From contig CM076189.1 of NCBI GenBank assembly GCA_038277395.1, positions 80,775,421-80,839,420 on the forward strand: a stretch of DNA of 64,000 nucleotides, written 5' to 3'. The stretch comes from Dryocosmus kuriphilus (taxonomy: Eukaryota > Arthropoda > Insecta > Hymenoptera > Cynipidae). The stretch's first letter is position 1; each line of letters opens with the position of its first letter. The notes under the pieces were generated by a model. It made no database searches, was not told the origin of the DNA, and was given only the letters and a program-made list of their open reading frames with translations. Shown one piece after another: positions 9,628-23,000 of this stretch. A program made the position numbers and the translations under genes.

Positions 9628-12416
9628 TGTGATGCTGCAATTTTATTCAGCATCACAAACTTCGTTTTCATAATCTTTCTTGCATCTGTACTCTTGATTT
9701 TGTATTTTCGGAAACGCGTTGTCTTACACGGACAGTTGAATCGGCACTCCTTGATATTTTTATTTACATATAAATTGTTCTAATTATTTCCTTCGACACC
9801 CATTCTATGTTTACATGTGCCTGGGTACCTCCTATCCCACGAAACAACCAAGAATTTTGAGTTGAGAGCCTCCGCATTGCGTCTTTAAGAAGCATTCGTC
9901 GTCACCTCCATTCGGAGAGGTTTTTGAGTCAGGAGACCTTCACACATATTTTTTTTTTCGGGTCATCTACTTTAATTGTCGCTACTTCGCTTCCGACTTC
10001 GATGTTCCCGGAGAAGTGCCAGCTGAAGAAGAAGGAAGGAGATATCTATCGCTGTTCAATATGATAGGCTTGTTCCGCCTGAGGACATGAATAGCAGAAA
10101 CTTAACCCCCAAGACTTAGGCATTAGTTCCTGTGAGGAAGGGTGAGAGTGCTAATATCTATTTGGGTAGTTCTCTCTGAAATAATAGGGTTCAATGATTT
10201 TGGTAGTTCTCTCTAAGATGCTAGAGTTGAATGATTTTGGTAGTTCTCTCTGGGATGTTAGAGTTGAATGAGTTTGGTAGTTCTCTTTATAAAGAATAAA
10301 GTAGAATGATTTATTTGGGTAGCTCTCCCTGAAATAATAGGTTTAAATGATTTTCGTACTTCTCTATAAAATGTTGGAGTTGAATGATTTTGGTAGTTCT
10401 CTCTATAAGGAGTAAAGTAGAATGATTTATTTGGGTAGTTCACCCTGAAATAATAGGATTGAATGATTTTGGTAGTTTTCCTTATAAAGAATAAAGTAGA
10501 ATGATTTATCTATGTTTTGCTAGTCCTCTCTGAAAAGATTAAAGTAGGACGATATCTGCGAAATCAGAAAAATCGAACGATTTTCTGTTTGAATTTTTTA
10601 TTTTCAATGCTGAACATTATCTGCAATGAACACGTTCTAAGGACCCCGCCGCTTCCTCCCGCCTTCAACCTTCGAGATTCACAGCTACTCTGAGAGACAA
10701 GGTAAGAGCTTTAACTCTCGGGCGTTTGACGAAGGACAGAATTGGAAGGAAGGAAGACTTCGTGAAGAGAAGGACAGGCCACATGTCGATAGACCAATCA
10801 GGAGCGTGGATTAGGCACGGTTTCTCTCACTCTCGTGCGTTCGGACGTTCGTTACCCCTACTATATCGCCCCCTTGCTTCCCCTTGTTCGCACAAAGCTG
10901 GCACGCGTTGGGCAGTTTAAGAAATCGAAAAAGAAACTAGTACTGTACACCGAAGTGTCGAGACTGCGCGCTTTTGCAAAGTCGCTCCCGTGTCCCTTTC
11001 TACGAATTTTGTTGTAAGGTAAGACTGTATTTCTTAGACTGGTATAGCCAAGGATGCCTTAATTTAAAATCTATGTTCCTTATCTCGTTTTCTTGGTTCC
11101 TTGGCTGTATCATTATATTATCTTGTATCACATCCGGTCTAATTGTCGGCCTTTTTGTTCTCGTTGCTTGAGATTTCGATGGTGCATTGTTAATTTCTTT
11201 AATTATGGAGTGCTGAGGGATAGAGCTTGCCTGTATTTCTTTTTCTCACACCGCGTCTGTGATTCTCTCCAGTCTCTCTCGTTCCCTCCCTATCGTGCAA
11301 ATTAAATAGATTGTAGTAATATGGCTTTCCCCCGTATGATTTTCTTATCGAGTGTAGAATAATTTACGGTATTATGTTCCCTTTAATGCTGGGAATAGGT
11401 ATTTTATGGATTTTATGTGCTTTCCGACTTTACGTATTTCACGCACCTTGGTGAAGTCTCTCCTCCCCTCTTTTCGATGTATCATAGCCCCTTGTCGTAC
11501 TAATCCCTCCGTCCCGTCTAGCTTTTATATTGAGTTCCTACAATTTCTCCTATCGTACACGTTTTATTAAACTTGTCTAATATTGCTCTAATAAATTGAC
11601 CCATGTCTCGTACCTATTCTGCCCCTGCCGTGTAAGGAGATTCTCACGGCGCCTAATGTCATCCAAAAGAATTATTGCATTTTAATCATGATTTTATTGT
11701 TTAAATTGCTCACGCCGTATTGATGTATTGTTGAAATTGTGTACATTTTTTTGTGAGATTGCGGCATATTTCTACTTAGGGTCAGGGACATTAACTTCTT
11801 TCTACTTTTGATTTATTGTTGTCGAGGAGTCTTTATCATACCGAAAGTAGCATTAATCCACCGATTTTGTGTCTAAATTTGTTTCTTTTTTTCTCTCTAT
11901 ATTGGTAATTTCGTTCATTCTAATTGATTCCTTCCTTTTACCGGAATCCTATGAGAACTTTAAATGTAAACTTTCCAATTTGTTATTAGCCTATTATAAT
12001 TTCGAGGTCTACCTACCCGACGTTCAATAAATTGTTAATTTTATTTTAATCTGGGCTATGTTAATTGAGAACAAGAACCACCCCCTCTACCTTAATCTAT
12101 ATTTTTAGAGACTGAGCTAGGTGGCAAAAATTTATATCTGAGGTCCCGTATCTTTTGTCCCAAGAAAGGACTGGCGCCCACGGTTTATCGTTTTAAGAAG
12201 GGTTTCTTTTGAGCTCTATTGTTTATCGCCTATAGTTTGTTGCTTATCGTTTTGGGTGAAGTATAGGATTTTAACGCTTGTATTTTGTCGAGTTTGGTTT
12301 AGAGTTATCGATTTTTCTTAAATTTTGGGGTTACCTCAGATTGCCTTGTGCATGACCCTGCCGACCACACTATTTTTCTGGTGATATTTCGCTAGGGAAA
12401 AAGGGTGCATGTCACA
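9628..12416. mobile_element. LTR-type insertion (probable solo or internally deleted LTR element), 2789 bp
   Basis: The ends are TGTGATGC (9628) and GCATGTCACA (to 12416), imperfect inverted copies with TG...CA. They are flanked by the 4-bp direct repeat ACAA (9624-9627 and 12417-12420). The paralogous site after gene A (about 40555) shows the uninterrupted sequence, so the junctions are confirmed by an empty site. TGGCGCCCACGG at 12171-12182 resembles a tRNA primer-binding site. A block of about 70-bp units lies at 10160-10550. Left and right 200 bp are not direct repeats of each other. No pol gene is seen, and open frames inside (10726-11305) have no family features. Confidence 0.6.
10130..10555. 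repeat. Short tandem repeats inside the LTR-type insertion
   Basis: About seven diverged units built on GGTAGTTCTCTCTG(A/T)AA, then AATA(A/G)...GT(T/A)GAATGATTTTG. Unit lengths are about 45-70 bp. The block is non-coding. Confidence 0.7.
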
Positions 12417-12420
12417 ACAA

Positions 12421-13929
12421 CCAACTTAAAACAAAAATAAATATTGAACAATCACTTCTCTATTTTTTGTTTCTTATCATTTCCAACTTAATAATTATAA
12501 TATAATAATACAATTTTTCAAAAATAGTTGAATTTATCACTCTTGAACCAAAAACATAATAATTCAAATTTCTTCCAAAATATTTGAATTTTTAATAGAA
12601 AAAAAGTTAAGTCTTCAACAAAAAAGCGAATTTTTAGTAACCAAATATTTAAATGTTAAAAGAATGTTGCATTTTAGCTGAATTTTCAAGGAATTTGAAG
12701 AGTTCTAACAAGATTTTGGAGGATCCTAAGAGAACTAAAATCATTTCAAGCACTTTCAAGCGTTTAAAAAAAACTCAAAAGAGTGTCAGCATCTTCAAGC
12801 GATTTGAAGGGACATAAAGTTCTTTTTCAGTGTTTAAGGAGATTCTAAAGCGATCTGAAGATCTCCTAATGGATTTAAAAAGATGTTTACAAATATCAGA
12901 ATGTTTATAAAGATTAAAACTCATCTTAAAACATTTGATGTGTCTCTCAAGATATTTCAAATATTTTTTAACAGATTTCGAAGCAGTTTTAGAAATTTCA
13001 TAGTATTTGAAAAGATTTCAACCGTTTTTGAAGAATCTTGAGGTATCTTAAAGGATTTTTTAATATTGAAAAATATTTAAATGGAAATAATACGATTTTA
13101 AATAATTGACAGGGATTTTCAAAAATTTCAAAGTATTTTAATAGATTTTGAAATATTTTTAGAAATATAAATGGATATCAACATATTTCAAGAGACTGTA
13201 AGGAATTTCAAGAGTCGTTAAATGATTCGAAAGAAATTGAAGAGATTCTAAAAAGATTCCAAAGTATTAATAGATTTAAAAATATTGCTGAATAGCTTTT
13301 AAATTTTTCAAATATTTTCAACCGTTTATAGTAATTCTAAGAAACTTAAAGGGATTTTAAAGGAATTTAATTATTTTTATAGTATTTCCAGATACTTAGA
13401 ATGATTCTAAATGATCCAAAGGAATTGTAAAAGGACGTAAAACCTTTTGAATTTGTTCTGAAAGATTTTTAGAAATTTCAAAATATTTCAAGCTATATCA
13501 AGTGATCTTTCTGAATTTCAAGAGATTTTTAATTTATTTTAAAGAACTTGATGTGACTTACAAAATATCTCAGTATATTTTAGTAGATGATAAAATATTT
13601 TTAAATATTTTCGAAATACTCTAAGGATTTGGAGCATATTTAAGAGACATAAAGACAAAGCAAGGGATTTTGAAGGACTTTCAAATATCTTCAAAAATTT
13701 CAATTCAATTATTCAATTAAATTTTAAAAAATTTCAATCGAGAGATTTTATCTGATTTTAAGGTATTGCAAGTGATATTAAAGATTTTAAAGAGAATGTA
13801 ACGTGTTCTGAAGAACACCAAAGGTGTTTGAAGAGATTTTAGGAGATTTAAATAGATTTTAAGTAACTTTAAAGATTTTAAATGAATCTACAGAGTTTCA
13901 GAATTTTGAACAGGTTTTAAATCATTTTG
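12421..13929. repeat. AT-rich spacer with phased TTTTAA/TTTCAA motifs
   Basis: Continues the copy-0 flank (compare 40557-40960). From about 12650 it is a degenerate string of GATTTTAAA, GATTTCAAG and AGTATTTTA words recurring roughly every 10-11 bases. No gene is visible; one open frame on the - strand (12775-12960) is chance. It ends in ATCATTTTG at 13921-13929, the left copy of the LINE target duplication. Confidence 0.7.
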
Positions 13930-14220
13930 GAAGGAGCGCAGCTGTAGCGTGTAAGTGAAAGGTTGTGTTACACATTGCTCTCTCGTATGAAGCAAAGTTA
14001 AAGTGAATAAATAACGCTGGTGACTCTAGTTTGGATTCTTCCGGTTGTTTTTGGTCTTTGCGTTTTCCGAAGGGCTGAAGTCTCTTGTGTGCGGGTACGT
14101 GTTCTTGAGTAAATACAGAAAATCCGTGCAATGCATGCCATACAGAGAGGGAAGCTATGATGTGGGCGTTGGAGAGAGCCATCTGTAAACAAGTGTGCGA
14201 ACAGGGCAAATCGAAGGAAG

Positions 14221-14830
14221 ATGGAGGATCTGGACGATAGAAACACGAAGATCGATAAAATGTCAGTTTCACAGTTTGAAGAGATGTTCGAGTCTTGGAA
14301 GGATTCAATCTTGGATTGTATCGGTAATAAAATGCAGGAGATAATAAAGAAAGAAGTTCAGTCGTTTAAGGTGGAACTGGGCAAATGTAAAAAAGAAATT
14401 GAGGACCTAAAAGCAGGTAAAAATCGACTTCTATACCAGATCGAAATGATTAATCTAAAGAACGAGAATCAAATTAAAAAGAACAATCTGTTTTTTTTCG
14501 GGTTAGAGGTGTCTGTGCTTCCGCGAGAAATAGCAAACCATTTAGTATAATTCATAAAAGAAGAATTGAAAGTGGATATTTCTGACGCGGACGTGAACTA
14601 GGTAAGGGTGCTGAAAAGCGAGTCGGTAATATCGAAGTCTGTTGTGCTTTTATCGCTCACTACATTTCTCAAGAAACAAGAAATCATGGGAAGGAAGTTC
14701 AAACTCAAAGGCACAAGGATCTTCATCAATAAAGACTATAATAAAGAGACCATCGAAATACGTAAACAACTGACGCCAATGCTGAAGGAACTAAAGAGAT
14801 TGAGTCCCAACTTAGAGATGATTTTCTCAT
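14221..14830 (+). pseudogene. LINE ORF1 (coiled-coil nucleic-acid-binding protein) remnant
   Basis: An open frame from ATG 14221 to 14550 encodes an acidic start, then a Lys/Glu-rich helix with heptad-like spacing (KKEVQSFKVELGKCKKEIED), then IKKNNLFFFGLEV, which begins an RRM-like fold in LINE ORF1 proteins. A stop at 14548 and another at 14600 break it. The continuation at 14608-14832 contains FLKKQEIMGRKFKLKGTRIF and NKDYNKETIEIRKQLTPML. Probably a chaperone-like ORF1p in the intact element. Confidence 0.6.
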
Positions 14831-15179
14831 AATAGATGGAAAGCCTTGTTAAATAGAAGAGATAACCGTTTTCTCCAATCAGGAAAGAAGAGAGGGAGAA
14901 GTAATGACGTCTTAGATATCGAGGAAGTAGATCCGGAAGTTGCTGAATCCTCTCAGGAAAGTAAAGCAGAAAATAAAGTAAGGCCAAGAAGGAAATATCA
15001 CAAAAAGGGAGACGAGTCAATGGAAAAGAAATGACTCAATTTATTACCGCACTCCAAGTAGTAACGAGGATGGGAGTAGGTCCTTTCAACAAAAAAACAA
15101 CACAACAACAAAGCCAGGACTAATAGAAAATAAGGTCAGAGCGGATATCTTACAATCCTAATATTAAACTCTTTTTTGG

Positions 15180-16190
15180 AATTGAAGCGGTTTTAGTAAT
15201 ATTTACCACGTGAACCAGATACAACAAAGATTCATTCTTGGATATGATAAAATAGGAGTCGCTGAAACTTAGTTATCATTAACTATACGGAAGAATCCAA
15301 TCTTCCTAGAGAAGTATCAAACGATACAGAGACCAGCAGAGAGGGATCACAGCATCGGAAGAGAGAGCGGAGGTATTACCGTCTTTATTAATAAGAATAT
15401 TAGATTGTTAAAAATATTTGAAATTACAAACTTGATAATACTTAAATTACAACCCGGGGGATTTTACCTTTTTGTTGCGGGGCATTTACTGGAAACCAAA
15501 ACTCGATGCGGAATAACTAATGGATGTGTTCGCGGATACCATGCATAATCTTTTGATTAACGAAAACTCTGCACCTTGTATTATTTTAGGGGATTTTAAC
15601 CCGAGAGTTGGGGAACTAAACCAGGTAGATTACACAATTATAGAACATACTGATTTAAATTGACACCGAGAAAGCAAGGATCCTGTAACTAATTACAGAG
15701 GAAGACTTTTGATTAGACTCACTGAATCAGAGGGATTTTCATTGCTGAACAGTAGGTCACTAGCAGACTGGCCAGCCGAATTGACATTTATTAGGGGTAA
15801 GGGAAAAGGCACCACAGATTTAGTTTGGATCAATAATGCATGTCTGCAATTCTTTCAAAACTCCAAGATAATTTTAAACATTTTTCATTCCGGTAATTTA
15901 CTTACTAAAATCGAAATAAAACTTAAAAATCAGTCAACAGTTAATAAAAGTAAGAAAATAAATAATTGTACAGGAAAAGAAATTCAAGTGCAAGAGGTTT
16001 ACAAATGGTCGGCTGAAAAGCCAGACTCTTATAGTATGTTTCTTGAACAATTAAAAATTGATCACTTTAAGAATGACTCAATCGAAATAATGAATTCAAG
16101 ATTAGAATCAGCAATTAAAGTAGCTGCGCTAAATGCCGAGCTTCGTAACTTACGCTCGGTAAGCGTGAAAAATATCCTTTAAAAAAAAAA
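15180..16190 (+). pseudogene. LINE endonuclease (APE-type) remnant
   Basis: The phosphohydrolase signature IILGDFNPRVGELNQ is at about 15580-15625 and is followed by a TGA at 15661. The open stretch 15709-16182 continues with RLTESEGFSLLNSRS, PAELTFIRGKGKGTTDLVW (the Asp-containing end of the domain) and a linker toward the RT. The final catalytic S-D-H region is diverged (HSGNLLTK). Sequence upstream of 15560 is frameshifted. In the intact element this enzyme nicks target DNA. Confidence 0.65.
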
Positions 16191-16549
16191 AGGACTGGCA
16201 AGATGAAACATATAAAGAATCCAAATTGAATCTAAATAAGGCGTTAAGAAACGTTAAAGAAGGGAGCTTTACGGAGCAAAATCTAAAAGAATAAACGAAA
16301 GCAAAGGCTGCACATAAAAAATTAATTAAGAAAAAGGAAAACAGGGAGAAGGACCTGGAAGCACTGCCTGACGTTAAAAATTCTAAATATTTCTGGCTGA
16401 CAATAAAAAAACACCTAAAAAAGTGTTATGTGAAATCTCCCATTACCATAGAGGAATGGGAGATGTATTGTCAAACAAATTCACTAAAGTTGGGTACAAA
16501 AACAGTAATGATAGAAAATTGGGAGAAACTACCTTAGTTAGACGTGGAA

Positions 16550-17032
16550 ACAATATTCGAAGCAATAATTAGAAGTCTGGGCGGACTCAAAAACTGCAAA
16601 AGTCCAGGTCATGACGGTTTGAGTAATGAATTCTACAAGAATTGACCTATAAATACTGTGCTTTATATGAGGGAGATGTTTAATAGAATTCTAAATTATG
16701 AAAACGTGCCTAATGACTAGGGAGAAATAAAAACTATTTTAATTCACAAAAAGGGCGATAGAAATGACACTAATAGCTACCGTTCATTATCACTCTTAAA
16801 TAATATAACAAAGATCTTTACTCACACCTTAGCAGACAGCTTACAACGATTCGCTGAAAAAAATAACCGAATTCCTGAAGGTTAGGCGGGATTTAGAAAA
16901 GGCCGGAGATGGGCGGATAATATTTCTGTATTAAATACCGCGGTTCAAACCATAATTAATGAAAAAAGCAGAAAACTTTTTGCAATCTTTGTTGAATTTA
17001 AACGGGTATTTACATCCATGAATCACACACGC
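16550..17032 (+). pseudogene. LINE reverse transcriptase, N-terminal part
   Basis: Visible in order: SLGGLKNCKSPGHDGLSNEF, HKKGDRNDTNSYRSLSLLN, a GFRKGRRWADNI block, and AIFVEFKRVFTSMNH near 16980-17025. In the last block the catalytic Asp of the D-x-K segment is Glu. At least three stops interrupt it. The reading frame ends at the left edge of the satellite-bearing element and resumes at 28110. Confidence 0.7.
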
Positions 17033-17053
17033 TAAAAAGTAGATACTGCTGAT

Positions 17054-20000
17054 AAAAAATTCTGATCATCAGAACTTTTCTACTGAAGCTCAGAATTTTT
17101 CAATACTGTATATCAGTGACTCACGCTTCGGCAAAATAGTTGCTGCGGAGCAGTATTCGAGATACTGCTGATCAGAATTTAAATTCTGATGATCATCACG
17201 CCTTGCCGTCGGCGCCGAAAAATTCTGATCATCAGAAATTTTATACTGGAGCTCAGAATTTTTCAATACTGTATATCAGTGACGCACGCTTCGGCAAAAT
17301 AGTTGCTGCGGAGAAGTATTCGAGACACTGCTGATCAGAATTTAAATTCTGATGATCATCACGCCTTGCCGTCGGCGCCGAAAAATTCTGATCATCAGAA
17401 CTTTTTATACTGAAGCTCAGAATTTTTCAATACTGTATATAAGTGACACACGCTTCGGCAAAATATTTACTGCGGAGCAGTATTCGAGATACTGCTGATC
17501 AGAATTTAAATTCTGATGATCATCACGCCTTGCCGTCGGCGCCGAAAAATTTGATCATCAGAAATTGTATGCTGGAGCTCAGAATTTTTCAATACTGTAT
17601 ATCAGTGACTCACGCTTCGGCAAAATAGTTGCTGCGGAGCAGTATTCGAGATACTGCTGATCAGAATTTAAATTCCGATGATCATCACGCCTTGCCGTCG
17701 GCGCCGAAAAATTCTGATCATCAGAAATTTTATACTGGAGCTCAGAATTTTTCAATACTGTATATCAGTGACGCACGCTTCGGCAAAATAGTTGCTGCGG
17801 AGCAGTATTCGAGATACTGCTGATCAGAATTTAAATTCTGATGATCATCACGCCTTGCCGTCGGCGCCGAAAAATTCTGACCATCAGAACTTTTCGACTG
17901 AAGCTCAGAATTTTTCAATACTGTATATCAGTGACTCACGATTCGGCAAAATAGTTGCTGCGGAGCAGTATTCGAGATACTGCTGATCAGAATTTAAATT
18001 CTGATGATCATCACGCCTTGCCGTCGGCGCCGAAAAATTCTGATCATCAGAACTTTTTATACTGAAGCTCAGAATTTTTCAATACTGTATATAAGTGACG
18101 CACGCTTCGGCAAAATATTTACTGCGGAGCAGTATTCGAGATACTGCTGATCAGAATTTAAATTCTGATGATCATCACGCCTTGCCGTCGGCGCCGAAAA
18201 ATTCTGATCATCAGAAATTGTATACTGGAGCTCAGAATTTTTCAATACTGTATATCAGTGACTCACGCTTCGGCAAAATAGTTGCTGCGGAGCAGTATTC
18301 GAGATACTGCTGATCAGAATTTAAATTCCGATGATCATCACGCCTTGCCGTCGGCGCCGAAAAATTCTGATCATCAGAAATTTTATACTGGAGCTCAGAA
18401 TTTTTCAATACTGTATATCAGTGACGCACGCTTCGGGAAAATAGTTGCTGGGGAGCAGTATTCGAGATACTGCTGATCAGAATTTAAATTCTGATGATCA
18501 TCACGCCTTGCCGTCGGCGCCGAAAAATTCTGATCATCAGAAATTGTATACTGGAGCTCAGAATTTTTCAATACTGTATATCAGTGACTCACGCTTCGGC
18601 AAAATAGTTGCTGCGGAGTAGTATTCGAGATACTGCTGATCAGAATTTAAATTCCGATGATCATCACGCCTTGCCGTCGGCGCCGAAAAATTCTGATCAT
18701 CAGAAATTTTATACTGGAGCTCAGAATTTTTCAATACTGTATATCAGTGACGCACGCTTCGGCAAAATAGTTGCTGCGGAGCAGTATTCGAGATCCTGCT
18801 GATCAGAATTTAAATTCTGATGATCATCACGCCTTGCCGTCGGCGCCGAAAAATTCTGATCATCAGAACTTTTTATACTGAAGCTCAGAATTCTTGAATA
18901 CTGTATATAAGTGACGCACGCTTCGGCAAAATATTTACTGCGGAGCAGTATTCGAGATACTGCTTATCAGAATTTAAATTCTGATGATCATCACGCCTTG
19001 CCGTCGGCGCCGAAAAATTCTGATCATCAGAAATTGTATACTGGAGCTCAGAATTTTCCAGTACTGTATATCAGTGACGCACGCTTCGGCAAAATATTTA
19101 CTGCGGAGCAGTATTCGAGATACTGCTGATCAGAATTTAAATTCTGATGATCATCACGCCTTGCCGTCGGCGCCGAAAAATTCTGATCATCAGAACTTTT
19201 TATACTGAAGCTCAGAATTTTTCAATACTGTATATCAGTGACGCATGCTTCGGCAAAGTAGTTGCTGCGGAGCAGTATTCGAGATACTGCTGATCAGAAT
19301 TTAAATTCTGATGATCATCACGCCTTGCCGTCGGCGCCGAAAAATTCTGATCATCAGAAATTTTATACTGGAGCTCAGAATTTTTCAATACTGTATATCA
19401 GTGACTCACGCTTCGGCAAAATAGTTGCTGCGGAGCAGTATTCGAGATACTGCTGATCAGAATTTAAATTCTGATGATCATCACGCCTTGCCGTCGGCGC
19501 CGAAAAATTCTGATCATCAGAAATTGTATACTGGAGCTCAGAATTTCCAATACTGTATATCAGTGACGCACGCTTCGGCAAAATATTTACTGCGAAGCAG
19601 TATTCGAGATACTGCTAATCAGAATTTAAATTCTGATGATCATCACGCCTTGCCGTCGGCGCCGAAAAATTCTGATCATCAGAGCTTTTCTACTGAAGCT
19701 CAGAATTTTTCATTACTGTATATCAGTGACTCACGCTTCGGCAAAATAGTTGCTGCGGAGCAGTATTCGAGATACTGCTGATCAGAATTTAAATTCTGAT
19801 GATCATCACGCCTTGCCGTCGGCGCCGAAAAATTCTGATCATCAGAAATTTTATACTGGAGCTCAGAATTTTTCAATACTGTATATCAGTGACGCACGCT
19901 TCGGCAAAATAGTTGCTGCGAAGCAGTATTCGAGATACTGCAGATCAGAATTGAAATTCTGATGATCATCACGCCTTGCCGTCGGCGCCGAAAAATTCTG

Positions 20001-23000
20001 ATCATCAGAAATTTTATACTGGAGCTCAGAATTTTCCAATACTGTATATCAGTGACGCACGCTTCGGCAAAATGGTTGCTGCGGAGCAGTATTCGAGATA
20101 CTGCTGATCAGAATTTACATTCTGATGATCATCACGCCTTGCCGTCGGCGCCGAAAAATTCTGATCATCAGAAATTGTATACTGGAGCTCAGAATTTTCC
20201 AATACTGTATATCAGTGACGCACGCTTCGGCAAAATATTTACTGCGGAGCAGTATTCGAGATACTGCTGATCAGAATTTAAATTCCGATGATCATCACGC
20301 CTTGCCGTCGGCGCCGAAAAATTCTGATCATCAGAACTTTTTATACTGAAGCTCAGAATTTTTCAATACTGTATATAAGTGACGCACGCTTCGGCAAAAT
20401 ATTTACTGCGGAGCAGTATTCGAGATACTGCTGATCAGAATTTAAATTCTGATGATCATCACGCCTTGCCGTCGGCGCCGAAAAATTCTGATCATCAGAA
20501 ATTGTATACTGGAGCTCAGAATTTTTCAATACTGTATATCAGTGACGCACGCTTCGGCAAAATAGTTGCTGCGAAGCAGTATTCGAGATACTGCAGATCA
20601 GAATTGAAATTCTGATGATCATCACGCCTTGCCGTCGGCGCCGAAAAATTCTGATCATCAGAACTTTTTACACTGAAGCTCAGAATTTTTCAATACTGTA
20701 TATAAGTGACGCACGCTTCGGCAAAATATTTACTGCGGAGCAGTATTCGAGATACTGCTGATCGGAATTTAAATTCTGATGATCATCACGCCTTGCCGTC
20801 GGCGCCGAAAAATTCTGATCATCAGAAATTTTATACTGGAGCTCAGAATTTTTCAATACTGTACATCAGTGACGCATGCTTCGGCAAAGTAGTTGCTGCG
20901 GAGCAGTATACGAGATACTGCTGATCAGAATTTAAATTCTGATGATCATCACGCCTTGCCGTCGGCGCCGAAAAATTCTGGTCATCAGAAATTTTATACT
21001 GGAGCTCAGAATTTTCCAATACTGTATATCAGTGACGCACGCTTCGGCAAAATATTTACTGCGGAGCAGTATTCGAGATACTGCTGATCAGAATTTAAAT
21101 TCTGATGATCATCACGCCTTGCCGTCGGCGCCGAAAAATTCTGATCATCAGAGCTTTTCTACTGAAGCTCAGAATTTTTCATTACTGTATATCAGTGACT
21201 CACGCTTCGGCAAAATAGTTGCTGCGGAGCAGTATTCGAGATACTGCTGATCAGAATTTAAATTCTGATGATCATCACGCCTTGCCGTCGGCGCCGAAAA
21301 ATTCTGATCATCAGAAATTGTATACTGGAGCTCAGAATTTTCCAGTACTGTATATCAGTGACGCACGCTTCGGCAAAATATTTACTGCGGAGCAGTATTC
21401 GAGATACTGCTGATCAGAATTTAAATTCTGATGATCATCACGCCTTGCCGTCGGCGCCGAAAAATTCTGATCATCAGAGCTTTTCTACTGAAGCTCAGAA
21501 TTTTTCATCACTGTATATCAGTGACTCACGCTTCGGCAAAATAGTTGCTGCGGAGCAGTATTCGAGATACTGCTGATCAGAATTTAAATTCTGATGATCA
21601 TCACGCCTAGCCGTCGGCGCCGAAAAATTCTGATCATCAGAAATTGTATACTGGAGCTCAGAATTTTCCAGTACTGTATATCAGTGACGCACGCTTCGGC
21701 AAAATATTTACTGCGGAGCAGTATTCGAGATACTGCTGATCAGAATTTAAATTCTGATGATCATCACGCCTTGCCGTCGGCGCCGAAAAATTCTGATCAT
21801 CAGAACTTTTTATACTGAAGCTCAGAATTTTTCAATACTGTATATCAGTGACGCATGCTTCGGCAAAGTAGTTGCTGCGGAGCAGTATTCGAGATACTGC
21901 TGATCAGAATTTAAATTCTGATGATCATCACGCCTTGCCGTCGGCGCCGAAAAATTCTGATCATCAGAAATTTTATACTGGAGCTCAGAATTTTTCAATA
22001 CTGTATATCAGTGACTCACGCTTCGGCAAAATAGTTGCTGCGGAGCAGTATTCGAGATACTGCTGATCAGAATTTAAATTCTGATGATCATCACGCCTTG
22101 CCGTCGGCGCCGAAAAATTCTGATCATCAGAAATTGTATACTGGAGCTCAGAATTTTCCAATACTGTATATCAGTGACGCACGCTTCGGCAAAATATTTA
22201 CTGCGAAGCAGTATTCGAGATACTGCTGATCAGAATTTAAATTCTGATGATCATCACGCCTTGCCGTCGGCGCCGAAAAATTCTGATCATCAGAACTTTT
22301 CTACTGAAGCTCAGAATTTTTCAATACTGTATATCAGTGACTCACGCTTCGGCAAAATAGTTGCTGCGGAGCAGTATTCGAGATACTGCTGATCAGAATT
22401 TAAATTCTGATGATCATCACGCCTTGCCGTCGGCGCCGAAAAATTCTGATCATCAGAAATTGTATACTGGAGCTCAGAATTTTCCAATACTGTATATCAG
22501 TGACGCACGCTTCGGCAAAATATTTACTGCGGAGCAGTATTCGAGATACTGCTGATCAGAATTTAAATTCTGATGATCATCACGCCTTGCCGTCGGCGCC
22601 GAAAAATTCTGATCATCAGAGCTTTTCTACTGAAGCTCAGAATTTTTCATTACTGTATATCAGTGACTCACGCTTCGGCAAAATAGTTGCTGCGGAGCAG
22701 TATTCGAGATACTGCTGATCAGAATTTAAATTCTGATGATCATCACGCCTTGCCGTCGGCGCCGAAAAATTCTGATCATCAGAAATTTTATACTGGAGCT
22801 CAGAATTTTTCAATACTGTATATCAGTGACGCACGCTTCGGCAAAATAGTTGCTGCGAAGCAGTATTCGAGATACTGCAGATCAGAATTGAAATTCTGAT
22901 GATCATCACGCCTTGCCGTCGGCGCCGAAAAATTCTGATCATCAGAAATTTTATACTGGAGCTCAGAATTTTCCAATACTGTATATCAGTGACGCACGCT

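Noticed and set aside
10726..11305. Overlapping short open frames in the LTR-type insertion
   Set aside because: No motif, overlapping frames, and a location inside a mobile element.
13922..14308. Open frames on the - strand over the LINE 5' end
   Set aside because: Antisense to the LINE 5' UTR and ORF1 start, with no motif.
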